Source: Cryptomeria japonica
Lineage: Eukaryota; Streptophyta; Pinopsida; Cupressales; Cupressaceae
Direction: 5' to 3'
NCBI RefSeq assembly: GCF_030272615.1
Contig: NC_081409.1
Coordinates: forward strand, 202,722,449 to 202,786,448
DNA length: 64,000 bases
Made by a program: the position numbers and the translations under genes. Numbering within the stretch: the first letter of the stretch is position 1; each line of letters opens with the position of its first letter. Of this stretch, positions 24,217 to 34,679 are shown piece after piece. The notes under the pieces are model-generated. The model saw nothing but the letters and a program-made list of their open reading frames with translations, did no database searches and was not told the origin of the DNA.

Positions 24217-25840
24217 TAACAAGGCTCCCATAACCTTAGGACAAACAAGTAAAACACATATTACCCGTCGCCTACAAATTATAGAACATAAATAAATGAA
24301 CCCAAGAAACCCTACTGAAACATTAAATCTCCCACCATCTCTAGCAAACCAAGTCTCCACATCAATAACATAGATCTATAATAGATGAAATAGAAACACC
24401 CTCGACATCCACCTCAATAGGATAAGATGAATGTCAACCAAAGGAAGGGAAGCCACAACCCCCTTATAGCATCTCCCACCAACTAACTAAACACTATCAA
24501 CACATAAATGAAGACAAACAATAGTTTAATAACTCAAAAACAGGGGCAATTAAAGCCCCCAAGCAACTTCTCCCCACATATCCTGTAAACTACGTCTCGA
24601 CCTCTATCAAAGACAACTCCAATTCAATAGAGGGTTCAAACACAAAACCAATAAGGATAAGTAAATAAAAACCACAACCCATCACCATTCCCTTCACCTC
24701 AATAGGAGATATAGAGTAATGGGACCCAAAAATCGTAGAAAGAGCCCCCTTGAAGCACAACCAAAAAAAAAACAAAAACTCCTAGCCAAAAATAAATTGC
24801 CAGAATGTGCCCTTGAAAATTAGCAGTAACGAACTAGCCAACACACAATGAGGAGAATCCAGAGAAAAGGGAGAGAAATCCTTTACCCACCGAGGCAAAA
24901 TACCAAACATTAATGAAATGACCCTCAAGAACCAACTATGGGCCACCAAAATCTGAAACCTCAGACACAAGAGCTGCATGAATAGAATGTAAGAGAACAA
25001 GAAACATATCTACCACAATATAGAGAAGGGAAGGAAACCTCGACCAAAATTCCCCTATGCAACACCTATGAAAGAGGAAACCACCACAAAAAAATGGAGC
25101 AAAAAAAAACTTCACATGAAAAGCTAATAAAGAAGAGCAAGCCCCCTCCACCAAGAATCCCTTACAACCAAAACCGACCCTACCACAAACCAAGGTCACC
25201 ACAACAACATCATTAAGGATGAAGACCAAAGAAACAATAACTGTAAAAGCACCATCCCTAGAAACCCTAACATCTCCATCTAGTAAAGAATAAGATGTCG
25301 GGGCACAAGACACAAAAACATCTCCAAGGACGAGGACAAAAGAAACAACAAAGGGACAAGGAGAACTAGATAAGGAATTATTGCCCTTTGCCAAGACTCC
25401 TAAAATAGGATCTGGACAAGAAACTTGCAGCTGAGAATCCACACCAATAGACTCTCCTCTACCAAAACATAGAGCCCAAAACACACCACCCATTGGGAGG
25501 TCAAACCAAGAAACACCAACGATATCAACATCATGAAAGATGACAACAACAAAAACATCATCAATATCAATTGAAACCCACACCAGAGACCCCACACTGA
25601 CCAACTTTGTTCTGTAAATAAAAAACAAATCCCAAACCACACTACACACCAAGAGATCAACCCAGGTGATGACAACAACAACAAAATCCTCATTAATGAT
25701 AACAACATCAACACCATCATCTTCATCTGAATAAGCCTCCCCATCACCTATAGCACATTCATTGCCTCCAAAAACCCTAGCCCCTTCAAAAATCTCACCC
25801 TCACTCATTCCATTCCCCCTAATCATAAAAAAAAATGTTA
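24217..25840. other. Unassigned repeat-like DNA with a long minus-strand open frame
   Basis: On the minus strand an open frame of 296 codons spans 24936-25826, and further stop-broken frame continues to about 24400. The translation is rich in Val, Phe, Asp and Gly and resembles no family I know. There is no obvious splice structure. It may be part of a degraded retroelement that also includes the neighbouring LTR. I do not call a gene. Confidence 0.35.
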
Positions 25841-25849
25841 CAAAAAGGG

Positions 25850-27300
25850 TTAGTTTTCTTTAGTGTTAGGGTCTTTAGAATATTATCTTGTAATGCAAAC
25901 CTTGTTGAAGTAAACCAAAGGAACCAAAAATATAGTTGGGTTGGTAAATTCTATTAGTGTTATCATTTTTGTACCTAGGCAGCCTAATCCTTTTGATCTA
26001 CATTAGTCTGATGATGTACCTTAAGATCCCTATGAGTGAAAAATATCGAACTTTGATAAAAATATTTTTACGGTCTATGATATTTTCTCTAAACCTACAA
26101 CTAGTCATTAGGTCAACATATAAAAATCTCTCCTAGTTTTTCTACTCCTAATGGCTTTCTATGGTGTCTATAAATGCAATACTATTTAATCGTTAGTTTT
26201 ATTTACTGTTAGGGTCTCCAAAGTGTTATATTTCAATCCAAACTTTGTGACCTAATTAATAGTGCTAAGATATATGGGTAGGATAGTAGGTTTTACTAGA
26301 GGCATTATTTTATTACCTATGAATCTTGGCCCTTCTAGAATAAATCCATTTGATAATTTATTTTAAGATAACTAAGAGAAAAAACTTTCAAACTTTGATG
26401 AGATTTTCCTTAAAAATATGTTGCACCCAAAAATATTTCATAAAAACATATAGGTTTAGAATTAAGTTTATATAAAAAGATACTTTCTCAATTTTATCAA
26501 GTCTTGATTATTTTTGCAAAGTAGTAGGGAGCACAATATTGTAGAAGTATTATTTTACTTCATTATTAAGGTCTCAAGAGTGTTATCTTACGATTTATAC
26601 CTTAGAATTGAACTAAAAGTAACAACATGTTTGGATGGGTTGGTAGATGATATTAAATGAATCTTTATTTTCTAGGCAATGATATCCTTGTAGACTATAT
26701 TTTTCTAATGATGTCCATTAAGAGCCCTAAGAGAAAGAAATACAAAATATTGAGATAAACATTCTTGTAGTCTATGACAACTACAAATATTCTTATAAAT
26801 TAGATAAATATAGATTTATTTATTTTTTTCATCCAACTCATGATAGTTTTCTTTTGTTGGAAGTGAATGTAAATTTACAAATGATTAAGATTTTCTTCAA
26901 TGTTAATGTCTTGAGAATACTCTCTTAGAACCCACACTTCTTGAAACAAAAATGATAACACCAATGCATCTAGGTGAATTTGTAGATAATAATAAAGGCA
27001 TAATTTCATTTCCCATTAATCCTAATTCTTGTAGGCTACATTGGTATGATGTTGTCTCTTAAGAGGTCTATAAGTAAAAACTATTTAAACTTTACTTGCA
27101 AAGTTCTTGTAATCCATGGTACCTACACATGTTTGATTTGAGCCTGTAGTTGGATATAATTGTCACAATATAAATAAATCTCCTATTTTATCCTAACCAC
27201 GAATGATTTTATTACAATGGTAGTAAAACCAAGACTACAAAAGTGCTAATTTTTCTTAGTACTAGGGTATGGAGATCGTATCTTACAATTCACACATACT
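25850..27300. repeat. Diverged tandem array, unit about 350 bp, 4-5 copies
   Basis: A recurring block (GTTAGGGTCT, then TTATCTTGTAATGCAAAC and variants) begins near 25869, 26212, 26569, 26906 and 27265, giving spacings of 343, 357, 337 and 359 bp. A second block, TGATGT..TTAAGA...AAGAGAAA, recurs in the same order inside the first four units, following starts near 25974, 26320, 26672 and 27020. The fifth unit is partial. Copies are strongly diverged but collinear, which shows an old head-to-tail array. No coding potential is seen. Confidence 0.8.
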
Positions 27301-28031
27301 GCATTTGCTTATATATACTTATACATATGAAACATAAGGTAATTTTGTTAAAAAATCTCCTCTAGAATAATATTATAGATCTCTTATTATTTTTTATAAG
27401 CATTTATAAATAGATATTGGAGTTGAAAAAATGTAAAATAATACATATACATTATTATATGATTCTAGTGTTATTTTGTGAAAAAATGGAAAATTATTTT
27501 TAGTGTGTTACCAAGGAAATGAAAATACTATGGGTAACCTCCATGAATATCTTTCACCACTTGTCTATTATTATAATGGGGAAGTATTGAAGAATCATCC
27601 ACACTTACATATATTGTGATGAGTTTAAAGATCAATGTATCAAAATTTGTAGAAAGTAATAATTTGAAAGACTATACTAGGTTGAGACTGAATATAATAA
27701 TTAGGATTTTGTAGCTTTCTTACATCCTTAACTATTAAAAATAACTATTGGAAAGTGGAAAATAGTTTTAGTTTTTTTTTTTTTTAAACATCCATATCAA
27801 TTATATTATGCTATATTTAAATGATAGTATGAATATCAAATTCATTTTTTACATGCTTTCACTTTGCAATGTGAATAGGCTATTAGTTTTTATTCACTTC
27901 CCTTCTTCTTAAGCCTTAGGTGAAAATATAATTACTGAAAAAAATTATGGCTGAGAGAAAAAAATATAATATTTGATGGTAACACTAATTTAGATGAAAA
28001 GTAAAGAATAAAATGAAACAATCAAGTCTTC
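27301..28031. other. AT-rich intergenic DNA
   Basis: No gene, RNA or clear repeat is seen apart from a short poly-T run near 27775. Confidence 0.5.
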
Positions 28032-28250
28032 GGATGTGTAGTGTCACGGTTAAAACACTTCATTAGTGAAATGGCTATCAAGGTTCAAATGCCTGCTGGG
28101 CCATTGAGCTTGTGGTTTGATCAAGTGAAGTGTGGGGATGAAGTCCCCCATTTGTGGCCTCATCGGTTCATAGCTCCAAGTCAAAAACGTTTCATGTGGA
28201 GCCAAAGGGCATGTCATGCCAATGTCACTAGTCATGTTAAAAAGTTTACC
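28032..28250 (+). mobile_element. SINE-like element, plus strand
   Basis: An A-box-like segment (TAGTGTCACGGTTAAAACAC) near 28039 is followed by a good B box, GGTTCAAATGCC, at 28082-28093. This is the internal polymerase III promoter layout of tRNA-derived SINEs. Downstream, the block GGTTCATAGCTCC..GTCAAAA (28164-28189) matches the inner segment of the SINE at 1889-2326. The two therefore share a body region though their heads differ. Ends and target duplication are unclear, so coordinates are approximate. Confidence 0.6.
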
Positions 28251-28394
28251 AAGCATAGAAAATAAAAAAACGGAGCAATGAAGAAATAGAAAGATATAAG
28301 AGTTCCATTTGCCTCAATTAAGGAACATTTAGAAGGAATTAAATATATAGATGCTAGCCAATTTTTTATTTTTATGTCTTATACCAAATAGAAC

Positions 28395-28869
28395 TGTTGG
28401 TGTAAATAATCATTCATCATGGATATTATTACACTATACTTAAGTTTACTTAGGAAATGTATTTCATAGTAGTTTGGGTATGAGATAATTGGTTGTTTGT
28501 GCCACATTGGGATAGTGTGTGTAGGATAAATTCCACCTTTTATGGTGTTGATCTTGTTACTACTTTATCATATCCACTTATTGTGGAGTGGTAATTCCAC
28601 CGTCGGTGGGCAATCCACCTCATGTGGAATATTTTATTGTTTCTCCTACCTACCACACCTATTTTCTACCTACCCTTGTATCTTATTGAGCCACATGTCA
28701 TGTTAGTGTGATCACATATCCATATAACCTTGCCTATATATGCAGGCTCATCTACATTGTATGAAACATCTTTTTTTATCTATTAATGAGAATACAGTTT
28801 ATTCTTGTCCTAAATTTTGTCTCTACTTTGTACATTTCATTGAGCTCTTGATCTTGGAAAAATATCACA
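28395..28869 (+). repeat. 5' LTR of element D
   Basis: Begins TGTTGGTG and ends in CACA; direct repeat of 32815-33290. Confidence 0.9.
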
Positions 28870-28882
28870 TAGTATTCGAGCC

Positions 28883-30365
28883 ATCAAAGCGTCATTGATT
28901 CGTCCTTGAGAGGCATTATTGCGACGTCAAGAGGCAGATCTGAGGAGCAACATCTTTTGGAGGCGTCCTAGACTAGATCTGACCTCACAATTGCGTCCAG
29001 GTGGCCGTTTCCAAGAATTTTGACTATAAAGTCGGCCTATTTTGGTGAGAGAAATTTTTTCGCCAATTTTGCTATATTTGTACGAATTTCAAATTTTTTC
29101 TTTTTTCCGAAAAAAAAATTTCAGAAATTTTTTGAAAAAAAAGACGAAAGGTTTTTTTTTTGAAAAAAATAAAAATAAATAAAAAAACAAAAATATTTTT
29201 GGGGGTCCGAAGACACCCCCCCCATGACCTATTGTACTGCGGGTTCCATGTACTTGCAGCTGCCACCATACTTTTCTTTCACTGCCCGACGACCTTGGAG
29301 CTTTCCGGCCACTGCAAACCCCGTCCACCGATGTGTTCAACCCTACTAGCACCTTCCGGCCCCCCACAGTGTAGTTGGCATTCGTTCCCCTCACCATTGA
29401 CAGACTATCCGACGACTCTCCCCGCCGGAAGCCCCTTCACCGCCAACGATTCTCACCAAACTTATAGGCTTGACTCCTCCTAGCACCGACACCTCCACCA
29501 CCGACATACTCCTTTCCGACGGATCTCCTCCCCGCGTTCTGTCTCCCGGCAGGCCACTCCAACAACGTCTGTTGGGCCCCACCGCCACACGGCCGCCACG
29601 TGTCACCTACACATGCCATGTCAGCTCTGCCATTTCAATAGTCCACATCATCCGTCCGCATTGTACGAACGCCACACAGACAGGGAGGTGAGGTTTTTGC
29701 AATGGCTAGATGACCGTCAAATTTAGGCTTGCAATTTGCCGACGTCATCAATTTTTTGAAATTTTTGCAGGCCCCTCTCCTTGAGCTTTTTGATTTTACA
29801 GTTCAACTTCAAATGGCCATATCTTGCTCATTTTTGCTCCTTTTTTTGTGCAATGTTTTTTGAAATGGGCTAGAATTTCGTGTACTTTGTCGTGGTGGTA
29901 TTATTTTTTGATTTTGATGGATAGAGTTTTCCGAAATCTCAATTTTTGGTGACTATACCTGTCCAATCCTCATTTCTACAAGTTCCAAGACTCCGTTTGG
30001 GCTCATACGAACTCCTTTTCAGGTACCATTTTTTTTAAAGTGCATACTTTTTCATCTACTCTCATAATATACTATCAGTTTGTAGAAATTGTGGATAGAA
30101 ATTGTACTTTTAGCATATGGTCTTTTTTAGCCAATTTGGCACTTGTATTACATAGATCTATCTTGTTGCTCTTTTTCTTTGTAGTTCTCAGCCTATTGGG
30201 ACAGTTGTAAAAAAAATCAGAAGTCCACCTTTTCATTGTTTGCAAGTGGCCTATTGCACACACACTACATATAAAGTGCCAAAATCATCATTTTTGGGAG
30301 GTACTTTGATTGATTAATTTTGGGGGGTGTCTCTTATGCTCTTGTGTTCCTTCCTTTTTGATGCT
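28883..30365 (+). other. Long leader of element D with a GC-rich segment
   Basis: About 1.5 kb separates the primer binding site from the gag start. Positions 29210-29700 are C-rich and GC-rich, with overlapping Pro/Ser/Thr-rich open frames on both strands that match no family I recognise. The rest is A/T-rich. It includes a CACGTG palindrome near 29598. The GC-rich block parallels the one in the leader of element A. Confidence 0.55.
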
Positions 30366-31544
30366 ATGGGTTCTTCTAAGTTTCCTCTCTTAACTCCTCA
30401 TAATTATGCTTCTTGGAAAATTGCATGGAGTAAACTTATGGAAAAAGGACTAACTCATTATATTGATGGAACTATTGTTGCTCCCGCTGATCCTAAGGCT
30501 GATCCTATTGGTCATTTGGATTGGCTCACAAAAAATATCATGGCAATTGGTACCTTAAGAAAGTATGTATCAAAGGATCTCATTTTTCATGTTGAAAAAT
30601 GTACTCTAATCAAGGATGCTTGGCAAAAGTTTCAAGACTTGTATCAAGTTGATGAGATTAGGGGATATCAGATTGATAGTAATCTCACCATGTTAGATCC
30701 CAAGAGATTTGATACTATACAAGATTATGTCACTAAGGCAAAAGAGTTGAGGGCACAACTCAAGGATTGTGGCATTGATAAGAAGGATACTCAATTGATC
30801 TTCAATTTGATGGGCAAACTTCCACAAGAATATGCAACATTTATTTCTAGTTTCCAAACCCATAGGATGACAATGGGTTCAAGCTACACAATGCCTACAT
30901 TTGATATTTTCACCGAAATGTTGATGATGGAACAAAATAAGTTGATAAGAATGGGCATTATTAAGGCTTATAAGTCTCAAGAATTAGTGGCAAATCAAGG
31001 GAACAAAGGAAATGACAACTCAAACAAGAAGAAATGGCAATCAAAGGCTAAGGACAAAGCACCATCTTGTCCACAACAAGGAGATTCATGCTCTTCCAAG
31101 AGGGACGATTCACCAAAGAGGGAGAGACCTACTTGTGCCTATTGTAAAAAGTTTGGTCATGAGGAGTGTCATTGCCATTCGAAGAATATTGATGAGCTCA
31201 CACACATCCTCAAAAAACACAACATTGATTTGCCTAATGCCTACAAGAAGGACAATTCATCAACTTCCACTTCCTCACATTCAAAAGGGAAAGGGAAAGC
31301 ATTCATGGCTTCTACAAGTGGGAAGACTCACTTTTTTGGGACAAGAAAAGGAAAATCTCTTTGTGCTACTACAAGTTATGATTCAGGGAGATGGCTTCTA
31401 GATTCAGGGGCTTCTCATCATATGGCATCTTCACACTCTATGTTCTCTTCATTTGAGCCTTGCACCATGCCACAAATTTTGATGGGAAATCATACATACT
31501 TGGAGATAACTCCTTCAATGATGTGTTGTGTGTACCCCACTTGA
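30366..31544 (+). CDS. Copia gag and protease start, frameshifted at the end (element D)
   Basis: An open frame runs from ATG 30366 (an upstream in-frame ATG lies at 30327) to 31544. The start MGSSKFPLLTPHNYASWK is typical of copia gag N-termini. A UBN2-type capsid core follows (WQKFQDLY, LPQEYATF). A CCHC knuckle lies at 31134-31175 (C-A-Y-C, H, C). The protease active site WLLDSGASHHM begins at 31392 and keeps its catalytic Asp. After MGNHTY the frame runs into a stop. The next homologous segment continues in another frame from about 31460, which points to a small deletion. This is the best-preserved coding region of any element in the window. Confidence 0.85.
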   Translation: MGSSKFPLLTPHNYASWKIAWSKLMEKGLTHYIDGTIVAPADPKADPIGHLDWLTKNIMAIGTLRKYVSKDLIFHVEKCTLIKDAWQKFQDLYQVDEIRGYQIDSNLTMLDPKRFDTIQDYVTKAKELRAQLKDCGIDKKDTQLIFNLMGKLPQEYATFISSFQTHRMTMGSSYTMPTFDIFTEMLMMEQNKLIRMGIIKAYKSQELVANQGNKGNDNSNKKKWQSKAKDKAPSCPQQGDSCSSKRDDSPKRERPTCAYCKKFGHEECHCHSKNIDELTHILKKHNIDLPNAYKKDNSSTSTSSHSKGKGKAFMASTSGKTHFFGTRKGKSLCATTSYDSGRWLLDSGASHHMASSHSMFSSFEPCTMPQILMGNHTYLEITPSMMCCVYPT

Positions 31545-32482
31545 AAAACAATCTCCTTTCCATCTGTCAAATTACACATGGCGCAACTAAGAGAATTGTG
31601 GAGTTCACACCCGAGTCAGTTTTTATTAGAGACTTGGAGACTAGGGCTATCATTGCGACTGGGGTAGTTGATCATGCATCTCGGTTATACTCCTTTTCAG
31701 ATTTTGTTGATGATAATGATTTCACATATGATGATTCTACACATGATGATCACACTTCTTGTGATGATTTAGATTTTGAGGAGAACTTTGGGTACTTAAA
31801 CTTGGCGAATCTCACATGTGACCCCGTTCTTGAGCCTTGTGTTTCATCTCCTCCTCTTGATATCACATCACCTATTGCACCTGATGATGCGGATAGTGTG
31901 ACAGTTTTGCCTTCATGTGATTCAGTACAATAGGATATTCATTGTCTTCCAGCTTCAGTTTCATGGGATGAGTACTTGACAGACATTGCAGGTTTGTTTG
32001 TGGAATCCTACATTGCATATTTGGGAGACATCATTGATGATATTCATCTTCTCTTTGATGAAGATAATCCTTCTTTGATTGTTGTGAGGGAACACTCTAA
32101 CCCTCTTGTTCATTCTCTACATGATCATTCTTTCGAGGTTGACATGATTGTGGATACTTATGTACAACAGTTGGAGGAGGTCTCTTTATCCTTTGAGAAG
32201 ACATGTGAGTCTTTAGGACTTGTTCTACATTCATCTCCCCTAGATCTTGGAGTGCCTTTTTCAGTAGTGTGGAGCAGTTTACCACCTTTGGAGAGGGTAT
32301 CTTTTAACATCAAGATAAGGACACTTGAGCAGTTTTCAGAGATTCCATTCATCATGAGTTATTTTCATATATCTTCCCTTGATGATTGGGGAGACTTCAT
32401 GGATACACCTTTGGTTTTGTTTCTTCCTAAGGGGAGGAATGTTGTTCGATGTTCATGGAGTAGTTTCTTCATACATCATTGA
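31460..32482 (+). pseudogene. Protease end plus unfamiliar acidic region, one internal stop
   Basis: One frame is open from 31460 to 32482 except for a TAG at 31931-31933. The first part (NDVLCVPHLKNNLLS, then VDHASRLYSF) is the normal copia protease end and the region before integrase. From about 31690 the sequence stops resembling copia. It becomes rich in Asp, Leu and Ser, with segments such as DIIDDIHLLFDED, EVDMIVDTYVQQLEEVSLSF and SSLDDWGDF. No integrase or polymerase motif appears. I do not recognise this region of roughly 260 residues. It may be a degenerate remnant, a captured sequence or an element-specific accessory domain. Confidence 0.6.
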
Positions 32483-32777
32483 GCTTCTATCATTGGTGCA
32501 AATTCTACATTGAGGGGGGGCTACCTAGCTTCTCTTCTTCCCTTCTTCTCTCATATGGGGGGGACTTTTTCCTCACATGGGGTTTTGTTCCTCACATGCT
32601 TCTATGAGAGTTCTCTTGTATAGTTTTCATCTCTCTTTTGGGTGAGGGTTTTTCTCTCTTTCCCTTCTTTGTGAGAGATTTCATTGCATGGATTTGTGTG
32701 TATTTGCATTTGTAAATGGGTACCTAACATGGCCTCGTAGTCAGGACCCATCTTGCATTACTTAGTTGCATTGTAGA

Positions 32778-32814
32778 CTTAAGTGCATTCCCCTAAGTTG
32801 CACTTAAGGGGGAG
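32778..32814 (+). other. Palindrome joined to the polypurine tract of element D
   Basis: Perfect 10-bp inverted repeat CTTAAGTGCA (32778-32787) and TGCACTTAAG (32799-32808) with an 11-nt loop. Its right arm overlaps the start of the polypurine tract AAGGGGGAG (32806-32814), which touches the 3' LTR. Confidence 0.85.
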
Positions 32815-33290
32815 TTTTGGTGCAAATAATTATTCATCATGGATATTATTTAACTATACTTAAGTTTACTTAGAAAATGCATTTCATAGTAGTTTGGGTA
32901 TGAGACACTTGGGTGTTTGTGCCACATTGGGATAGTGTGTGTAGGATAAATTCCACCTTTTATGGTGTTGATCTTGTTACTACTTTATCATATCCACTTA
33001 TTATGGAGTGATAATTCCACCTTCGGTGGGTGATCCACCTCATGTGGAATATTTTATTGTTTCTCCTACCTACCACACCTATTTCCTAGCTACCCTTGTT
33101 TCTTATTGAGCCACATGTCATGTTTGTGTGCTCACATATCCATATAGCCTTGCCTATATATGCAGGCTCATCTATGTTGTATGAAACATCTTTTTTTTAT
33201 CTATTGATGAGAATATAGTTTATTCTTGTCCTATATTTTGTCTCTATTTTGTACATTTCATCAAGCTCTTGATCTTGGCAAAATCTCACA
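32815..33290 (+). repeat. 3' LTR of element D
   Basis: Direct repeat of 28395-28869; the first dinucleotide here is TT rather than TG. Confidence 0.9.
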
Positions 33291-33537
33291 AGAACAACTT
33301 TAGAGCTTCAGTAATTCTAATATGCACATGGACAATAATAATGAAGCCTATATGGAGCTAGAAATGCACTACAACAATGAATTATAAGGCTTAGAAGGAT
33401 ACAAATATATAGCACAATGAGAGTTTAATCTATTCAAATATATAAAAATGCTAAGTTGTGATCCACTAATATTTATTCATCACTCAAAATTAAAAGGAAT
33501 TGAGGGTTTTGATATCAAATCTAAATGCGTATTTTAT

Positions 33538-34599
33538 TGTTGGTATTTTGGATATGTTGATATGGTTTTGTCATTGATGTCAACACCTATCATCACTTGT
33601 CAACACTTATCAACACTTGGAGATTTTGGTTATGTTCACCGACAAGTCAGAGACTTATGCACAGTCACCGGTATTTGGTTCACTAGCAGATTTATTGTTC
33701 ACCGACACTTGGAATGACTTGGAGACTACTTGGTTATGTCGAAGACATTATTTGATCACTTGGTTTTGGTGATTTGGCTAATTGCTTATTCGGGTTTGTA
33801 TATTTGTTGTTACCAACAAATAGATCCAGGAGATGCATCGGCAGGCATATCTATTCCAGATCAACACGACATGTTATGGAGATGATTTATTATTATTGTA
33901 AATGCATTGAGCCGACATCATGCATCAGATATTGATTTATTTGTTATTGAAATTATTGTAATATCTTTTAGTGAGCCGACCTATTCAATTGGTCTTAGGT
34001 TATGGTATAAATGTAAGATCTCATTTGTGAGATTGATAAGCGACTGGGAAAAAGGATTGTAATAAGATATATGCGAAAATAAGCAGAGCTATACACACAA
34101 ACATCATTTGAAGGTTGAAGGAAGGTTTTTGTGAAGGCAATTAGAACTAAACCGGTACTGAATCCAACATATGAAGATGCTATTTTATGCAGTACATTAT
34201 TATTGGATTTAACCATCCAATTGTAGTTAGTGTGACTCTCATATTGTGATTGAGCAGTGAGCTCTAGGCAGCTAGCCTTTCTGCATGTGCAGAATCCATA
34301 TTGTACACACATACTATCTGCAGTAGTATCATTTGATTGTGGGTAAGGCTTCCCATCGTGGTTTTTTCCCTTACAGGGTTTCCACGTACAAATATTTGTG
34401 TTATGTGTTGTGGATGTTGTTATCTTTCTATTTCATGCATTAATCTTTACCGATACTACAATTAACTGATAAAATTGTCTACCGACATAAAGTTTGGTTT
34501 ACCGGTATTAAGCATTAAGTTTTGGCTAAGTTAATTTTGGTTGAATTTATTAGACAACTGATTCAGCCCCCCCCTCTCAGTTGTCTCTGGGACCTAACA
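33538..34599 (+). repeat. 5' LTR of element E
   Basis: TGTTGG...CTAACA. Near the end lies a hairpin with perfect 10-bp arms AGACAACTGA (34552-34561) and TCAGTTGTCT (34577-34586) around a C-rich loop. The first 125 bp recur at 38697-38821, where the 3' copy lacks a short CATCACTTGTCAACACTTAT-like segment near 33590. Confidence 0.85.
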
Positions 34600-34679
34600 A
34601 TTAGTATCAAAGCTTAGTCCTCTTTTTGCAGAAGTTTAACAGCTTGAGGAGATCCAATATCTTCTAACTATTTTAGGAA

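Larger units (their letters stand above)
28395..33290 (+). mobile_element. Non-autonomous Ty1/copia element with gag and an unfamiliar second frame (element D)
   Basis: LTRs of 475 and 476 bp are flanked by the 5-bp duplication AGAAC (28390-28394 and 33291-33295). A decayed primer binding site (TAGTATTCGAGCC) starts at 28870. A polypurine tract AAGGGGGAG (32806-32814) abuts the 3' LTR. The interior holds gag, a zinc knuckle and a protease motif. It lacks the integrase core, reverse transcriptase and RNase H, so it must depend on proteins from another element. The layout resembles published TR-GAG-type non-autonomous elements but carries extra coding sequence after the protease region. Confidence 0.92.

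Noticed and set aside
24936-25826. Minus-strand open frame of 296 codons
   Set aside because: Composition is Val/Phe/Asp-rich with no recognisable motif, no splice context, and neighbouring frames on both strands are similarly open. More likely a decayed repeat than a gene.
25850-27300. CRISPR-like array
   Set aside because: Units are about 350 bp, strongly diverged, and lack short identical repeats with unique spacers; the genome is eukaryotic.
28032-28100. Possible tRNA gene
   Set aside because: A and B boxes are present, but no cloverleaf or anticodon stem can be drawn; a SINE head explains it better.
29089-29691. Several overlapping Pro/Gly-rich frames on both strands
   Set aside because: They lie in the GC-rich leader of element D; openness on both strands reflects base composition, not coding.
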